From positions 1 through 11,889 of the forward strand of contig DNAD01000061.1 in assembly GCA_003484785.1 (NCBI GenBank): 11,889 bases of DNA. The letters are read 5' to 3'. Shown in pieces: positions 1-7,934 of the stretch. This DNA comes from Lachnospiraceae bacterium. GTDB lineage: Bacteria > Bacillota > Clostridia > Lachnospirales > Lachnospiraceae. A program made the translations under genes and the position numbers. The notes under the pieces are model-generated. The model was not told the origin of the DNA. It ran no database searches and saw nothing but the letters and a program-made list of their open reading frames with translations. Position 1 is the first letter of the stretch. Each line of letters starts with the position of its first letter.

Positions 1-26
1 CAGCCTTTTGGGCTGTGAATAGTAAC
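1..26. repeat. Partial REP-like palindrome (copy 1)
   Basis: The window opens inside a hairpin: CAGCC (1-5) pairs with GGCTG (11-15) around TTTTG, and the right arm continues as GTGAATAGTA (15-24). The same ten bases form the right arm of a complete palindrome at 2308-2342, so the missing left arm very probably lies just outside the window. I remember similar TACTATTCAC...GTGAATAGTA palindromes being scattered between genes in Lachnospiraceae; this cannot be checked here. Confidence 0.5.
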
Positions 27-46
27 AAGCGAATTGCTGCAGGCGC

Positions 47-75
47 TTGATTTATCGTACAAATTATCATAGTAT
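47..75 (+). promoter_or_regulatory. Candidate sigma-A promoter for the zinc-ribbon/SHOCT gene
   Basis: TTGATT (47-52) and TAGTAT (70-75) are separated by 17 bases, each matching four of six consensus positions, in an AT-rich stretch. This would give a leader of about 135 bases before the ATG at 218. A 5-bp inverted repeat, AAGCG (27-31) with CGCTT (44-48), overlaps the -35 edge and could be an operator, but it is too short to argue strongly. Confidence 0.4.
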
Positions 76-159
76 ATAAGTAATAAAACGTTCGCAACTG
101 CGGCGAATTAACTTATACACCTTCGCAACAATTCCTTTCCGGGAACGGTATCAATAAAA

Positions 160-197
160 GCTGCAGCGGCAGGCCGGTAATGATACCTGCCCGCAGC
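160..197 (+). promoter_or_regulatory. Leader hairpin just upstream of the ribosome site
   Basis: GCTGC (160-164) pairs with GCAGC (193-197) and GGCAGG (168-173) with CCTGCC (186-191), giving 11 base pairs with a small internal bulge and a 12-base loop. It ends eight bases before the AGGAGG (205-210) of the next gene. No T-tract follows, so it is not a terminator; it may affect translation or mRNA stability. A shorter hairpin, TTCGC/GCGAA, lies at 91-107. Confidence 0.45.
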
Positions 198-217
198 ATC
201 CTTCAGGAGGTTATAAA

Positions 218-1021
218 ATGGGACTTTTTGACAAAAAGCAATGTGAATTATGCGGTGCAAAGGCCGGGCTCATCTCAAGAACAAAGATCCAGGACGGAGA
301 TTATATCTGCGGAGACTGCCGCAAGAAAATGTCCTCCCTTACCACCGGTTTTTCCGAAATGTCCTTGGACGATGTTAAGGAACAGATCAGGCTCAAGGAG
401 GAAAATGACAGACGCTATCAGACTGATTTTGTCAACTCAAGACAGTTTGACATAGACGCAAGGCACCCTGTCATGGCCGTTGATGACGAGCATGGAGAAT
501 TTGTTATCTTAACGGATAAAAACCCCGATATCTTCTCCTTCGATGATATCGCCAGCTACAATGTGGATCTGAAGACTCAATATCTGTCTGAAGAAGAAAG
601 AAAGAAAAACACCGGTTTGTCCGGGCTTCTCGACTATCTCCTGTCCGACGATTTCGGGTCACGCTTCCCCGATCTCCCAAGCGTTTCCAGAAACTATAAG
701 ATCACCGGGATGTATTTCCAGATAAACTTTAAGGCTAACCCCTTTCATGCCGAAAAGGTCAGGATAGACATGCTTCCCTCATGGTCAAATTCCGAGGTAG
801 AGATCGAGAAGGCCTACATCTGTTCCAATGACATCTACCAGTGCATTAAGGAGTATAAGGAAGAATCCCGCAGCATGCGCAGAGCCCAGGCGACCGGTGC
901 GGACAACGGCGCAGCTGCAGGCGGAATGGAACAGATAAAACAGCTTAAGGAGCTTCTTGATATGGGAGCTATCACTCAGGATGAGTTTGACACCAAGAAA
1001 AAGCAGATACTGGGATTGTAA
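218..1021 (+). CDS. Zinc-ribbon (DUF4428-type) and SHOCT domain protein
   Basis: A 267-residue soluble protein of unknown function. Residues 9-34 hold two CXXC knuckles (C9, C12, C31, C34) of the DUF4428-type zinc ribbon. The middle (about 80-210) is a beta-rich region with a motif FSFDDI that recurs in SHOCT-associated proteins. Residues 237-267 are a typical SHOCT tail (short helices, 'LLDMGAITQDEF' and a final KKQIL). A low-complexity Ala/Gly linker precedes the tail. There is no signal peptide or membrane segment. The ATG at 218 is fixed by a perfect AGGAGG seven bases upstream. SHOCT tails are usually taken to be oligomerisation or protein-binding modules; no substrate can be inferred. 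It stands alone on the plus strand, ends 19 bases from the convergent dapL, and has no obvious link to the export locus. Confidence 0.9.
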   Translation: MGLFDKKQCELCGAKAGLISRTKIQDGDYICGDCRKKMSSLTTGFSEMSLDDVKEQIRLKEENDRRYQTDFVNSRQFDIDARHPVMAVDDEHGEFVILTDKNPDIFSFDDIASYNVDLKTQYLSEEERKKNTGLSGLLDYLLSDDFGSRFPDLPSVSRNYKITGMYFQINFKANPFHAEKVRIDMLPSWSNSEVEIEKAYICSNDIYQCIKEYKEESRSMRRAQATGADNGAAAGGMEQIKQLKELLDMGAITQDEFDTKKKQILGL

Positions 1022-1040
1022 GCGGTAACAGGCGATCCCC

Positions 1041-2255
1041 TCACATTTTTTGTATCCTCTCAATGGCCTCGATGGTATTTTCCCTGCTGCCGAAGGCCGT
1101 GAGCCTGAAATAATGCTCGCCGTGCGGCCCGAAGCCCGAGCCCGGCGTGCCCACAACGTTCGCTTCGGTAAGAAGCCTGTCAAAGAACTCCCAGCTGGTC
1201 ATATTTCCCGGGGTCTTCATCCAGATATACGGTGCGTTGACTCCGCCCGACACCTCATATCCGGCGCTTTTCAGCCCGTCATAAATGATCCGCGCGTTCT
1301 CCATGTATCTTCCGATCTGCTCCTCAACCTGTTTTCTGCCCTCTTCGGAATAAACAGCCTCTCCCGCCCTCTGCACGATATAGGGAGCTCCATTGTACTT
1401 GGTTCCGTGCCTGCGGGCCCAGAGGTCATGAACACTGACCCCCTCTGCCTTCAGCTTCTTCGGGATGACGGTAAAGCCCAGTCTCAGACCGGTAAAGCCC
1501 GCGGTTTTGGAAAAGGAGCGGAATTCTATGGCACACTCCTCTGCCCCCTCACACTCATAAATACTGTGCGCTATCCCGGGCTCTCTGATATAGGCCTCAT
1601 AGGCAGCGTCATAGAGGATGATCGAACCCTTTTCCGCTGCATAGTCCACCCACTTCTGAAGCGTCTCCTTTTTCATGACCGCTCCGGTGGGATTATTCGG
1701 AAAGCACAGATAGATAAGGTCAGGCACCTCCCCCGGAAGCTGCGGAACAAAGCCCGTTTCAGCCACACAGGGCATATAGATAACCCCGCCGAAGGAATCC
1801 GACTCCTTGTCGTACTCCCCCGTCCGTCCTGCCATTACGTTGGAATCCACATAGACAGGATATACCGGATCCTGCACCGCTATCCTGTTGTCTGTGCCGA
1901 AGAGCTCCTGAATATTACCGCAGTCACACTTGGCCCCGTCGGAGATAAAGATCTCGTCCGCCTCTATGCTGCAGCCCCTTTCCCCGTAATCCTTTTTTGC
2001 TATCACGCTCCTTAGAAATTCATAGCCCAGGTCAGGGGCATAGCCTCTGAAGGTCTCCGCTTTTCCCATCTCATCCACCGCGGCGTGCAGTGCTTTTATA
2101 ACCTCCGGCGCAATGGGCTGTGTAACATCCCCGATGCCGAGGCGTATCACTTTTTTATCGGGATGCTGTGTCTCATATTCCCTTACCCTTTTTCCTATTT
2201 CGGAAAACAGATAGCTTCCGGGAAGCTTTAAATAATTACGATTTATCTTTGTCAT
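1041..2255 (-). CDS. dapL: LL-diaminopimelate aminotransferase
   Basis: A PLP-dependent class I/II aminotransferase of 404 residues, near the usual 400-410 for DapL. It transfers an amino group from glutamate to tetrahydrodipicolinate, making LL-diaminopimelate in one step for lysine and cell-wall synthesis in the cytoplasm. Visible marks: FPNNPTG (185-191), D216 and Y219 in the cofactor-binding YDAAYEAY stretch, the Schiff-base lysine K250 in [11 protein letters not shown]258, and the carboxylate-binding R384 in FRLTAFG. The DapL-type N-terminus ([17 protein letters not shown]) separates it from ordinary aspartate aminotransferases. The frame stays open for 69 more codons upstream (to 2462), but that part crosses a palindromic repeat and resembles no aminotransferase. 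The ATG at 2255 is preceded by AAGGCGG about eight bases away, so it is chosen as the start. It is convergent with the plus-strand gene, with no clear terminator between them. Confidence 0.96.
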   Translation of the reverse strand: MTKINRNYLKLPGSYLFSEIGKRVREYETQHPDKKVIRLGIGDVTQPIAPEVIKALHAAVDEMGKAETFRGYAPDLGYEFLRSVIAKKDYGERGCSIEADEIFISDGAKCDCGNIQELFGTDNRIAVQDPVYPVYVDSNVMAGRTGEYDKESDSFGGVIYMPCVAETGFVPQLPGEVPDLIYLCFPNNPTGAVMKKETLQKWVDYAAEKGSIILYDAAYEAYIREPGIAHSIYECEGAEECAIEFRSFSKTAGFTGLRLGFTVIPKKLKAEGVSVHDLWARRHGTKYNGAPYIVQRAGEAVYSEEGRKQVEEQIGRYMENARIIYDGLKSAGYEVSGGVNAPYIWMKTPGNMTSWEFFDRLLTEANVVGTPGSGFGPHGEHYFRLTAFGSRENTIEAIERIQKM

Positions 2256-2307
2256 ATACTGTTCCGCCTTTCCGACTTCCGGGCGGCCGGTCTGCTGACT
2301 GAGTGAT

Positions 2308-2342
2308 CTATTATTCACGGCCCTTTGGATCGTGAATAGTAG
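2308..2342. repeat. Complete REP-like palindrome (copy 2)
   Basis: CTATTATTCACG (2308-2319) pairs with CGTGAATAGTAG (2331-2342) over 12 base pairs, one of them a G-T wobble, around an 11-base loop. The arm GTGAATAGTA (2332-2341) is identical to 15-24 at the window start. On the minus strand it sits about 53 bases before the dapL ATG, so it would be in the dapL leader or just upstream of its promoter. No T-run follows the stem on either strand, which argues against a standard terminator. Confidence 0.65.
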
Positions 2343-2352
2343 CGATTTACTC

Positions 2353-2372
2353 TCCGGTATGCTCCGGTATGC
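2353..2372. repeat. Tandem ten-base direct repeat
   Basis: TCCGGTATGC occurs twice head to tail (2353-2362 and 2363-2372), about 100 bases upstream of dapL. It might be a slippage product or a pair of regulator half-sites one helical turn apart; the sequence does not decide between these. Confidence 0.4.
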
Positions 2373-2492
2373 CCGTGCTTTACGGCAGACCATGCATGGG
2401 CCTTCCATACATTTCCCCGTTTTTGTGTCTACTATCGTTTTATAATATAGCTTATCTGGCAATGCTGATCGGCTATCGGGCCGGCTGATGCT

Positions 2493-3011
2493 TCAGGACA
2501 GGGCTTTTTGGGCATCAAGAAGTATCTGCTTCCTTTCTTCCTCCGACACCAGAGGCTTGCCCAGCCTTTCACTGTAAGCGGCCTTCTTGTCCGCGCGTAT
2601 CAGTATCCAGCCTTCCTTATATTTGGGGATCCTCAGCTTAAGGGGAAACATATGGCTCAGGATCGAGTCAACAACGATCTCGTTATTCTCCCGCGTGAGC
2701 TCCCTGTAAACAACGACCGAATGGATGGGATGCCAGATCAGGCACTGAAAATCATTGCTGAACTTCTCTCTTCTGCCCATGATGCCCAGATCATGACACA
2801 GACAGGCCTTTACCACATTATCAAGAAAGGCCTCTTCCGTCAGGGAATGCCTGATACAGTAGCTTACCGCCTCTGTGGCAACCCCCAGCAAATGATCACC
2901 CACATTGAAAACAACATGATGCTTCTGAAAAAAAGTTTTGTAAAACAGCGCGGAACGGATTATACCTCCGCCATACCTGATAATAATATCCTGTACCTGC
3001 TTATCTATCAT
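2493..3011 (-). CDS. Small HD-domain metal-dependent phosphohydrolase
   Basis: A 172-residue cytosolic protein made almost wholly of one HD domain. The metal ligands appear in family order: H40 (VGDH), H73-D74 (CHDLG), H94 and H97 (WHPIHS), H120 (LSH) and D141 (RADKKAA). HD proteins of this size hydrolyse phosphate esters, often of nucleotides, but the substrate cannot be read from sequence. The ATG at 3011 is preferred: an in-frame GTG at 3032 lies inside the arm of a palindromic repeat and has no ribosome site, whereas AAGGAG lies 12 bases before the ATG, which is rather far. The gene is 65 bases downstream of the exporter gene on the same strand, with the palindrome between them, so co-transcription is possible but the functional link is doubtful. 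Confidence 0.85.
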   Translation of the reverse strand: MIDKQVQDIIIRYGGGIIRSALFYKTFFQKHHVVFNVGDHLLGVATEAVSYCIRHSLTEEAFLDNVVKACLCHDLGIMGRREKFSNDFQCLIWHPIHSVVVYRELTRENNEIVVDSILSHMFPLKLRIPKYKEGWILIRADKKAAYSERLGKPLVSEEERKQILLDAQKALS

Positions 3012-3030
3012 TCCTTCATTACACTCCTTC

Positions 3031-3064
3031 ACACAAAGGTGACAAAAGAACCGTCCCTTTGTGT
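3031..3064. repeat. REP-like palindrome with GGGACGGTTCTTTTGTCA core
   Basis: ACACAAAGG (3031-3039) pairs perfectly with CCTTTGTGT (3056-3064). On the minus strand the loop reads GACGGTTCTTTTGTCA. I remember this loop-and-arm combination as a widely dispersed intergenic palindrome in clostridial and related genomes; that is recollection, not a search result. It fills the gap between the second ABC transporter gene and the HD gene. It lacks a T-tract, so it is more likely a repetitive element than a terminator. Confidence 0.65.
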
Positions 3065-3076
3065 CCTTTGTCTGCT

Positions 3077-5683
3077 TTACATCTGCCTGGACGCCAGTTC
3101 ATAGAAGAACCCCTTCTGCTCCATCAGCGCCTGATAATCGCCCTCCTCGATGATATGTCCCTGCTCCATCACGATGATCCTGTCGCACCTCTTTACCGTG
3201 CTCAGGCGGTGTGCGATAACAAGCTTGGTGGCGTTGATACCTTCAAGCGTCTCAACTACCCTGTTCTGGGTCACATTATCAAGGGCACTCGTTGCTTCAT
3301 CAAAAAAGACCAGCTTCGGCTTTCCCACAAGAGCCCTTGCGATCAGTATCCTCTGGGCCTGCCCGCCGGAGATCGTACCCGCGCCCTCGGTCACCATGGT
3401 GTGTATCCCCATGGGCATCCCGTCAATATCCTCCTTAAGCCCTACCTCCTCTATGACCTCCATCACTCTTTCGATCTTTGTATCAGGCGCAGTGATAGTA
3501 ATATTATCATAAATGCTTCCATCGATCAACCCGCCCCCCTGCAGGACTACGCCGAACTTCTTACGAAGCTCCCTCTTGTCCATATCGTCAATATCCCTGT
3601 TGTCATAATATATCTTCCCGGTCTGAGGCTTCTCAAAGCCCATAAGGAGCTTAAGAAGTGTCGATTTACCGCAGCCCGACGGCCCCACCACCGCCACATA
3701 TTCCCCCGGCCTTATGTGCAGGCTCAGATCAGACAGCACAGGCGGCTCAGACGTACTGTAGGAAAAGGTGACATGCGATACCTCCAGCTCCCCAGTCAGG
3801 TCACCGGGAAGCGACGCCTCCTCTGTGGTCTCCGGCAAAGTCTCAAGGATCGGACGCGCATTTTCATAGACAGGCTTTAACAAATTGGCCATAATAAACC
3901 GCTGCGGAAGCCCTAAAACTGCGGCCGAAAAAGCTCCGAAAGCCGCGGTGAATCCGGTAAACTGCCCGATTGAGAGTCCCAGGCTCTTTCGTACCATCAT
4001 GTAGTAAAAAATGAGCGAGAACGCGACAGACGATACCTCTGATACCACATTCACAAGGATGGTCGCACGCTCCTTCCTTGTGTTGATCTCCTGTGATCTT
4101 GTAAACTGTTCCAGATATTTATAGATGGCGCGGTTTTCCGAAGCGGAAAGGCGTATCTTCTCGATCCCCGAGACAAACTGAAAGATGAAGGTACCGGCCT
4201 TCAGATCCACCTTAAGCTTCTCCTTTTCAAGCTTCGTCTGTCTTATTCCGAGCCAGAGAAGGATAAGCGTCAGCGTAAACAAAAGGATCAGGGCAGACTT
4301 TGACATCTCCTTTGAATAGCGGAACATCCTGAACAGATACAGAAACGAAAACAGCAGAGTCAGTCCCGTCTGGATCAGGCTGTCAGCTGTCATCTGGTAG
4401 ATCTGTGACAGTCCCATGACATTCTTTGAAAGGCTCGCCGCATCATACCTTCTGAAAAAGCTCTCCGGCAGGTTAAAGAGCCTGTCAATGGCCGCGTTCT
4501 GCACAGCGTATTCCATGGTATTCATGGAGCGGAAGGATGCCAGGTTCTTCACTACCGTAAAGGCAATATTACCCAGAGAGCATGACAGGATCACAGATCC
4601 CACCGCAAAAAGTCCGCCCATATCTCCGATCGGGATATAACGGTCGTACACCTGCTCATTCAGAAGCGGCAGCAGAAGCCCTACTCCGGTACCGAGGAGA
4701 GCCAGAAAAAACAGTCTGAAAATATCCGACGGATAAACCCTGCTCATCCCGAACAGAAACAGCTCCTTCTTACCGATGACCCTTGCCGGAAACGGCCGAT
4801 AGAATGTGTATCCCTGCGGCTTTAAGGTCTTCGCGAACGCTTCGTCGAGCTTACGTCTCTCCCCTGTTTTTGTATCGTACCGCTCATAACGCCCCGGCCC
4901 CCTGGGAATGCAGGGGACCGGATGGTTTTCATCCTTCGTAAAGGCAAGCAGTACGCCGCTGTCCTTCTTAAACCAGTCCCCCGACAGAATGACTGCCCTT
5001 GTGGGAAAATGAGAAATACGGGAGATATCGGAAAGGGTGAAGGTCCTTCCCGCCGCCTGCCGGATCCGCTCATAGGAGGCCAGCTCTATATGCTCCGCCC
5101 TACAGATAAGAAAAGCGGCGTCATACAGCGGATTCCCTGTCGGCACATAGTCCCTGACGCTCCTTCTGTTCCTTCTGAAAACATTGTAAATAAGCGCCGC
5201 AGACTTCTTTAAGGTATGCTTCTCCTCCTCCTTTGTGGCATAAATATATCCCTCTTCCCTTACGGAAGCAAGGTTATACCGCTCGATCAGCTCCTCCTCA
5301 AAATCCTGTGCATAAGCCAGCTTCAGTCCGATGCTTTGCGCAAAGGACAGGATGGCTTCCTCATCGGAAGGCGTCCCGACCGTCTCAAGCTCTGCCTGAT
5401 CCAATGCCATAAACATAAAACGCCATATCCCGAGGAGCTGTGATTCATGGCAGAATGCCGGGATCCTTTCACCCTCTGTCATCTCCTTAAGAAGCATACG
5501 TTTTCCGAAGGAACCGGCCCGATCCGTATCCGTTCCGTCTCCGATATCCGTTTTTACCGGAACCAGATATACCAGGACATGTCCCTTCACCACCCGATAA
5601 AGCATACCTTTGGTATCGGTGATATAAAATTGTCCTCCGTGCAGCTTTATGTTTTCCATTTTTTCTGATAAACCGCTTCCCAT
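3077..5683 (-). CDS. NHLP-type export ABC transporter, permease/ATPase without peptidase
   Basis: An 868-residue membrane half-transporter, the peptidase-less partner of NHLP export systems (the family I know as TIGR03797). Residues 1-300 form a soluble N-terminal region not shared with ordinary ABC exporters. A permease domain follows (about 320-600) with hydrophobic spans near 322-342, 356-380, 436-452, 463-480 and 545-565. The ATPase covers about 632-868: Walker A GPSGCGKST (667-675), Q715, signature ISGGQ (771-775), Walker B LVFFDE with catalytic E796, and H825. All key nucleotide-site residues are present, so it should bind and hydrolyse ATP. It lies 55 bases downstream of the peptidase-ABC gene and probably pairs with it. 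The start is uncertain: the ATG at 5683 has only a weak GGGCGG upstream, and ATG 5659 would remove eight residues. Confidence 0.93.
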   Translation of the reverse strand: MGSGLSEKMENIKLHGGQFYITDTKGMLYRVVKGHVLVYLVPVKTDIGDGTDTDRAGSFGKRMLLKEMTEGERIPAFCHESQLLGIWRFMFMALDQAELETVGTPSDEEAILSFAQSIGLKLAYAQDFEEELIERYNLASVREEGYIYATKEEEKHTLKKSAALIYNVFRRNRRSVRDYVPTGNPLYDAAFLICRAEHIELASYERIRQAAGRTFTLSDISRISHFPTRAVILSGDWFKKDSGVLLAFTKDENHPVPCIPRGPGRYERYDTKTGERRKLDEAFAKTLKPQGYTFYRPFPARVIGKKELFLFGMSRVYPSDIFRLFFLALLGTGVGLLLPLLNEQVYDRYIPIGDMGGLFAVGSVILSCSLGNIAFTVVKNLASFRSMNTMEYAVQNAAIDRLFNLPESFFRRYDAASLSKNVMGLSQIYQMTADSLIQTGLTLLFSFLYLFRMFRYSKEMSKSALILLFTLTLILLWLGIRQTKLEKEKLKVDLKAGTFIFQFVSGIEKIRLSASENRAIYKYLEQFTRSQEINTRKERATILVNVVSEVSSVAFSLIFYYMMVRKSLGLSIGQFTGFTAAFGAFSAAVLGLPQRFIMANLLKPVYENARPILETLPETTEEASLPGDLTGELEVSHVTFSYSTSEPPVLSDLSLHIRPGEYVAVVGPSGCGKSTLLKLLMGFEKPQTGKIYYDNRDIDDMDKRELRKKFGVVLQGGGLIDGSIYDNITITAPDTKIERVMEVIEEVGLKEDIDGMPMGIHTMVTEGAGTISGGQAQRILIARALVGKPKLVFFDEATSALDNVTQNRVVETLEGINATKLVIAHRLSTVKRCDRIIVMEQGHIIEEGDYQALMEQKGFFYELASRQM

Positions 5684-5738
5684 ACAGCCCGAGCCGCCCG
5701 GCAGGTGCGTGGCTCAAAGCTTAACAGTAACGGTATTC

Positions 5739-7934
5739 TCACATGTTCTGTATCAGCCTTTGGTAGCTTCCCTGCTGTAAGCTGAGCTCTTCATGGGTTC
5801 CCCTCTGGGTGATCTTCCCCTGCTCCATCACGATGATCTCGTCACAGTCACGGATCGCCGACAGACGGTGTGCCACGATGACGCAGGTACAGCCTCTCCG
5901 CTTGATATTATCTATAATCTGCTTTTCTATGACCGGATCGAGAGCGCTGGTAGCCTCATCCATGATCAGGATGCTCGGGTTGGTGACGAGAGCCCTCGCG
6001 ATCTCAAGCCTCTGTCTCTGGCCTCCCGAAAGGTTGCTTCCGCCCTCCGAAAGCATATATTCGTAAGCCCCCGGCTTTGCAGTGATCATGTCGTGTATAC
6101 AGGCATCCTTACATGCTTTTACAATATCCTCCTCCGGTATATAATTATTCCACATCGTCAGGTTTTCCCTGATGGTACCGCTGAATAAGGAGATGTTCTG
6201 GCTCACGGTGGAGATACTCGATGCCAGAACCTCCTTCGGGATCCTCTCAAGAGGCGTTTCGTCATAGATGATCCTCCCCTCCCAGGGCATATACAGCCCG
6301 GAGCAGATCTTTGACATCGTGGTCTTACCGCAACCCGAGGCCCCGACAAAGGCAATAGAACTGCCGCTGTGGAGAGTAAAGGAAAAGTTCGAGATAAGCG
6401 GCTCATCCATGATACTGTAGCCAAATGCCACATTCTCAAGCCGGATATTACCGATCAGCTTCTCCGTCAGCTCCTCCTTTTCCCCTTCGGCAAACTTTTC
6501 ATCCTCCCTGTAGCGCATGATGTCGTCAACCCGGGAAAGATCGGCTTTTGTTGACTGCAGCTGCTGTATGAAGCCTGCCAGCTCATTCACCGGCTGCATA
6601 AACGAGGCTAAGAGCGTGGTAAATGCGGTAAGCATGCCTGCGGTCATGTCTCCCCGTATGACAAGCGCACCTCCGATCACCAGTACCAGAACATCCGTCA
6701 GATTACCTGACACCTGCGGAATCGCGTTCATCAGTTCCCGCCTGAAACCAAGCTTCTGTTCCGCAAGGCCCATCTTTGTATAATATCCCAAAAGCCTCTC
6801 GACGTAGACATTTTCGCTGCCTGATGCCTTCAGGGTGTCGGTGATGGTAAGTCCCGACATCAGGGTTCCCGTGAATTTTCCGCTGTCGATGCGGCTCTTC
6901 ATGGTAAGATCACCGATCACATCCGCGCTCCTTTTCATAAGCAGAAGGCTCAATGCCGTGATTCCCAGTCCAACCAGAGTAAGCAGCGGCGAATACATCA
7001 AAAGAAGTATCACAAAAAACAGCGCCGTCAGGATATTTAAGACAGTCTGTGCGACCCGGCTTGTCAGGAAGACCGATATATTATTATTGTTCTCCACCCT
7101 CTGGGAAATATCCCCCGGATAGCGCTGGTCAAAAAAACCGATCGGGAGCCGGAACAGATGGTGAAGCATCCTGTGACCGGAGAGAAGCGTCAGCTTATTC
7201 TGCAGGCGCTGCAGAAGCACGCTCCGGTACCACATGAAACCGGCCTTATAAACCATAGTCACAAACATGGCAAACATCAGCGCCGTGATCCAGTCCGTGC
7301 TGCCGTCGGTCAGTATATCGTCGATAAAGACCTCCGTAAAGACAGGTATCAGCATACCCGGCAGCACCAGGAACATTCCCATGACAATGAGCGAGATGAC
7401 GGAAGCCTTCTCTCCCCTGAGGCGGTGCAGTATCATCGGAAGCAGCCTGTCCTCTTTTTTATTCTTAATAAAGCCCTTCGCCGGCCTGAAGGTCAGCACG
7501 ACCCCCGTAAAGCAGCTGTCGATATCCTCAAACGTAAGCTTCCTTCGTCCCATGGCAGGATCATTGATATAGTAATCGTTTCCCTTCACGCCCTCCCATA
7601 CGACGAAGTGGTTAAAATTCCAATGGATGATACAGGGTACGGGCAGACTTAAGAGCCCCTCCACATTCTTCCTGTAGCCGTTGGCCTCAAGCCCCAGCCT
7701 CTTTGCGGCCTTAACGATATTCCCCGCACTGCATCCGTCTCTTGAAACACCTGTCTCGATCCGCATCTGCTCTAACGGTATAAACTTCCCGAAATACCCA
7801 AGGACCATGGCAAGGCTCGCCGCCCCGCACTCCGTAGCCTCCATCTGAAATACCGTGGGAGTCTTTGCGTATCCGGCGGATGCTTTTGCCTTTTTTCTGC
7901 CGGGCTCCGGTTTCTTTTTACCTTCTCCCCGCAT
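5739..7934 (-). CDS. NHLP-type export ABC transporter with C39 leader peptidase
   Basis: A 731-residue bacteriocin-type exporter (family I know as TIGR03796) that should cut the leader from a precursor peptide on the cytosolic side and move the product across the membrane. The C39 cysteine peptidase spans about 22-150: oxyanion Q30, nucleophile C36 (ATECGAAS), H109 (NHFVVW) and D125 (INDPAMGRR) are all present, so it looks active. The permease spans about 170-450, with hydrophobic stretches near 178-200, 214-232, 298-334 and 411-427. The ATPase has Walker A GASGCGKTT (531-539), LSGGQ (635-639), Walker B ILIMDE (655-660) and H689. Its ATG overlaps the stop of the HlyD gene by one base (TAATG), implying translational coupling, with AGAGG about ten bases before. 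C39 peptidases usually cut after GG, GA or GS. Confidence 0.96.
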   Translation of the reverse strand: MRGEGKKKPEPGRKKAKASAGYAKTPTVFQMEATECGAASLAMVLGYFGKFIPLEQMRIETGVSRDGCSAGNIVKAAKRLGLEANGYRKNVEGLLSLPVPCIIHWNFNHFVVWEGVKGNDYYINDPAMGRRKLTFEDIDSCFTGVVLTFRPAKGFIKNKKEDRLLPMILHRLRGEKASVISLIVMGMFLVLPGMLIPVFTEVFIDDILTDGSTDWITALMFAMFVTMVYKAGFMWYRSVLLQRLQNKLTLLSGHRMLHHLFRLPIGFFDQRYPGDISQRVENNNNISVFLTSRVAQTVLNILTALFFVILLLMYSPLLTLVGLGITALSLLLMKRSADVIGDLTMKSRIDSGKFTGTLMSGLTITDTLKASGSENVYVERLLGYYTKMGLAEQKLGFRRELMNAIPQVSGNLTDVLVLVIGGALVIRGDMTAGMLTAFTTLLASFMQPVNELAGFIQQLQSTKADLSRVDDIMRYREDEKFAEGEKEELTEKLIGNIRLENVAFGYSIMDEPLISNFSFTLHSGSSIAFVGASGCGKTTMSKICSGLYMPWEGRIIYDETPLERIPKEVLASSISTVSQNISLFSGTIRENLTMWNNYIPEEDIVKACKDACIHDMITAKPGAYEYMLSEGGSNLSGGQRQRLEIARALVTNPSILIMDEATSALDPVIEKQIIDNIKRRGCTCVIVAHRLSAIRDCDEIIVMEQGKITQRGTHEELSLQQGSYQRLIQNM

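Larger units (their letters stand above)
2256..2492. other. Structured intergenic region upstream of dapL
   Basis: This 237-base gap holds the complete palindrome at 2308-2342, a tandem ten-base repeat TCCGGTATGC at 2353-2372, and a CCATGCATGG palindrome at 2390-2399. An AT-rich patch around 2436-2455 could supply a -10 for dapL (TATTAT on the minus strand), but no matching -35 lies at proper spacing. I see no convincing terminator with a T-tract for the HD gene, and no small gene with a ribosome site. Confidence 0.5.

Noticed and set aside
1022..1040. Terminator between the convergent zinc-ribbon gene and dapL
   Set aside because: The 19-base gap contains no stem and T-tract; termination probably occurs within the opposing gene or by another route.
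1050..2015. A 321-codon plus-strand open frame opposite dapL
   Set aside because: It is antisense to an unmistakable aminotransferase, has no recognisable domain, and results from the codon use of the real gene.
2441..2446. Perfect TATAAT on the plus strand
   Set aside because: No suitable -35 lies 16-18 bases upstream and no plus-strand gene follows; the patch is simply AT-rich.
2256..2462. A 69-residue N-terminal extension of dapL in the same frame
   Set aside because: It crosses the palindrome and tandem repeat, resembles no aminotransferase N-terminus, and the ATG at 2255 gives the normal family length with its own ribosome site.
3012..3032. GTG start for the HD protein, seven residues longer
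   Set aside because: The codon lies in the arm of a dispersed palindrome and lacks a ribosome site, while an AAGGAG precedes the ATG at 3011.
3059..3880. A 273-codon plus-strand open frame opposite the ABC ATPase domain
   Set aside because: It is a shadow of the conserved ATPase coding strand with no ribosome site or protein-like composition.
3160..5838. Twenty identical bases at 3160-3179 and 5819-5838
   Set aside because: Both encode the conserved IIVMEQG stretch near the end of the two paralogous ATPase domains, so shared ancestry explains it.
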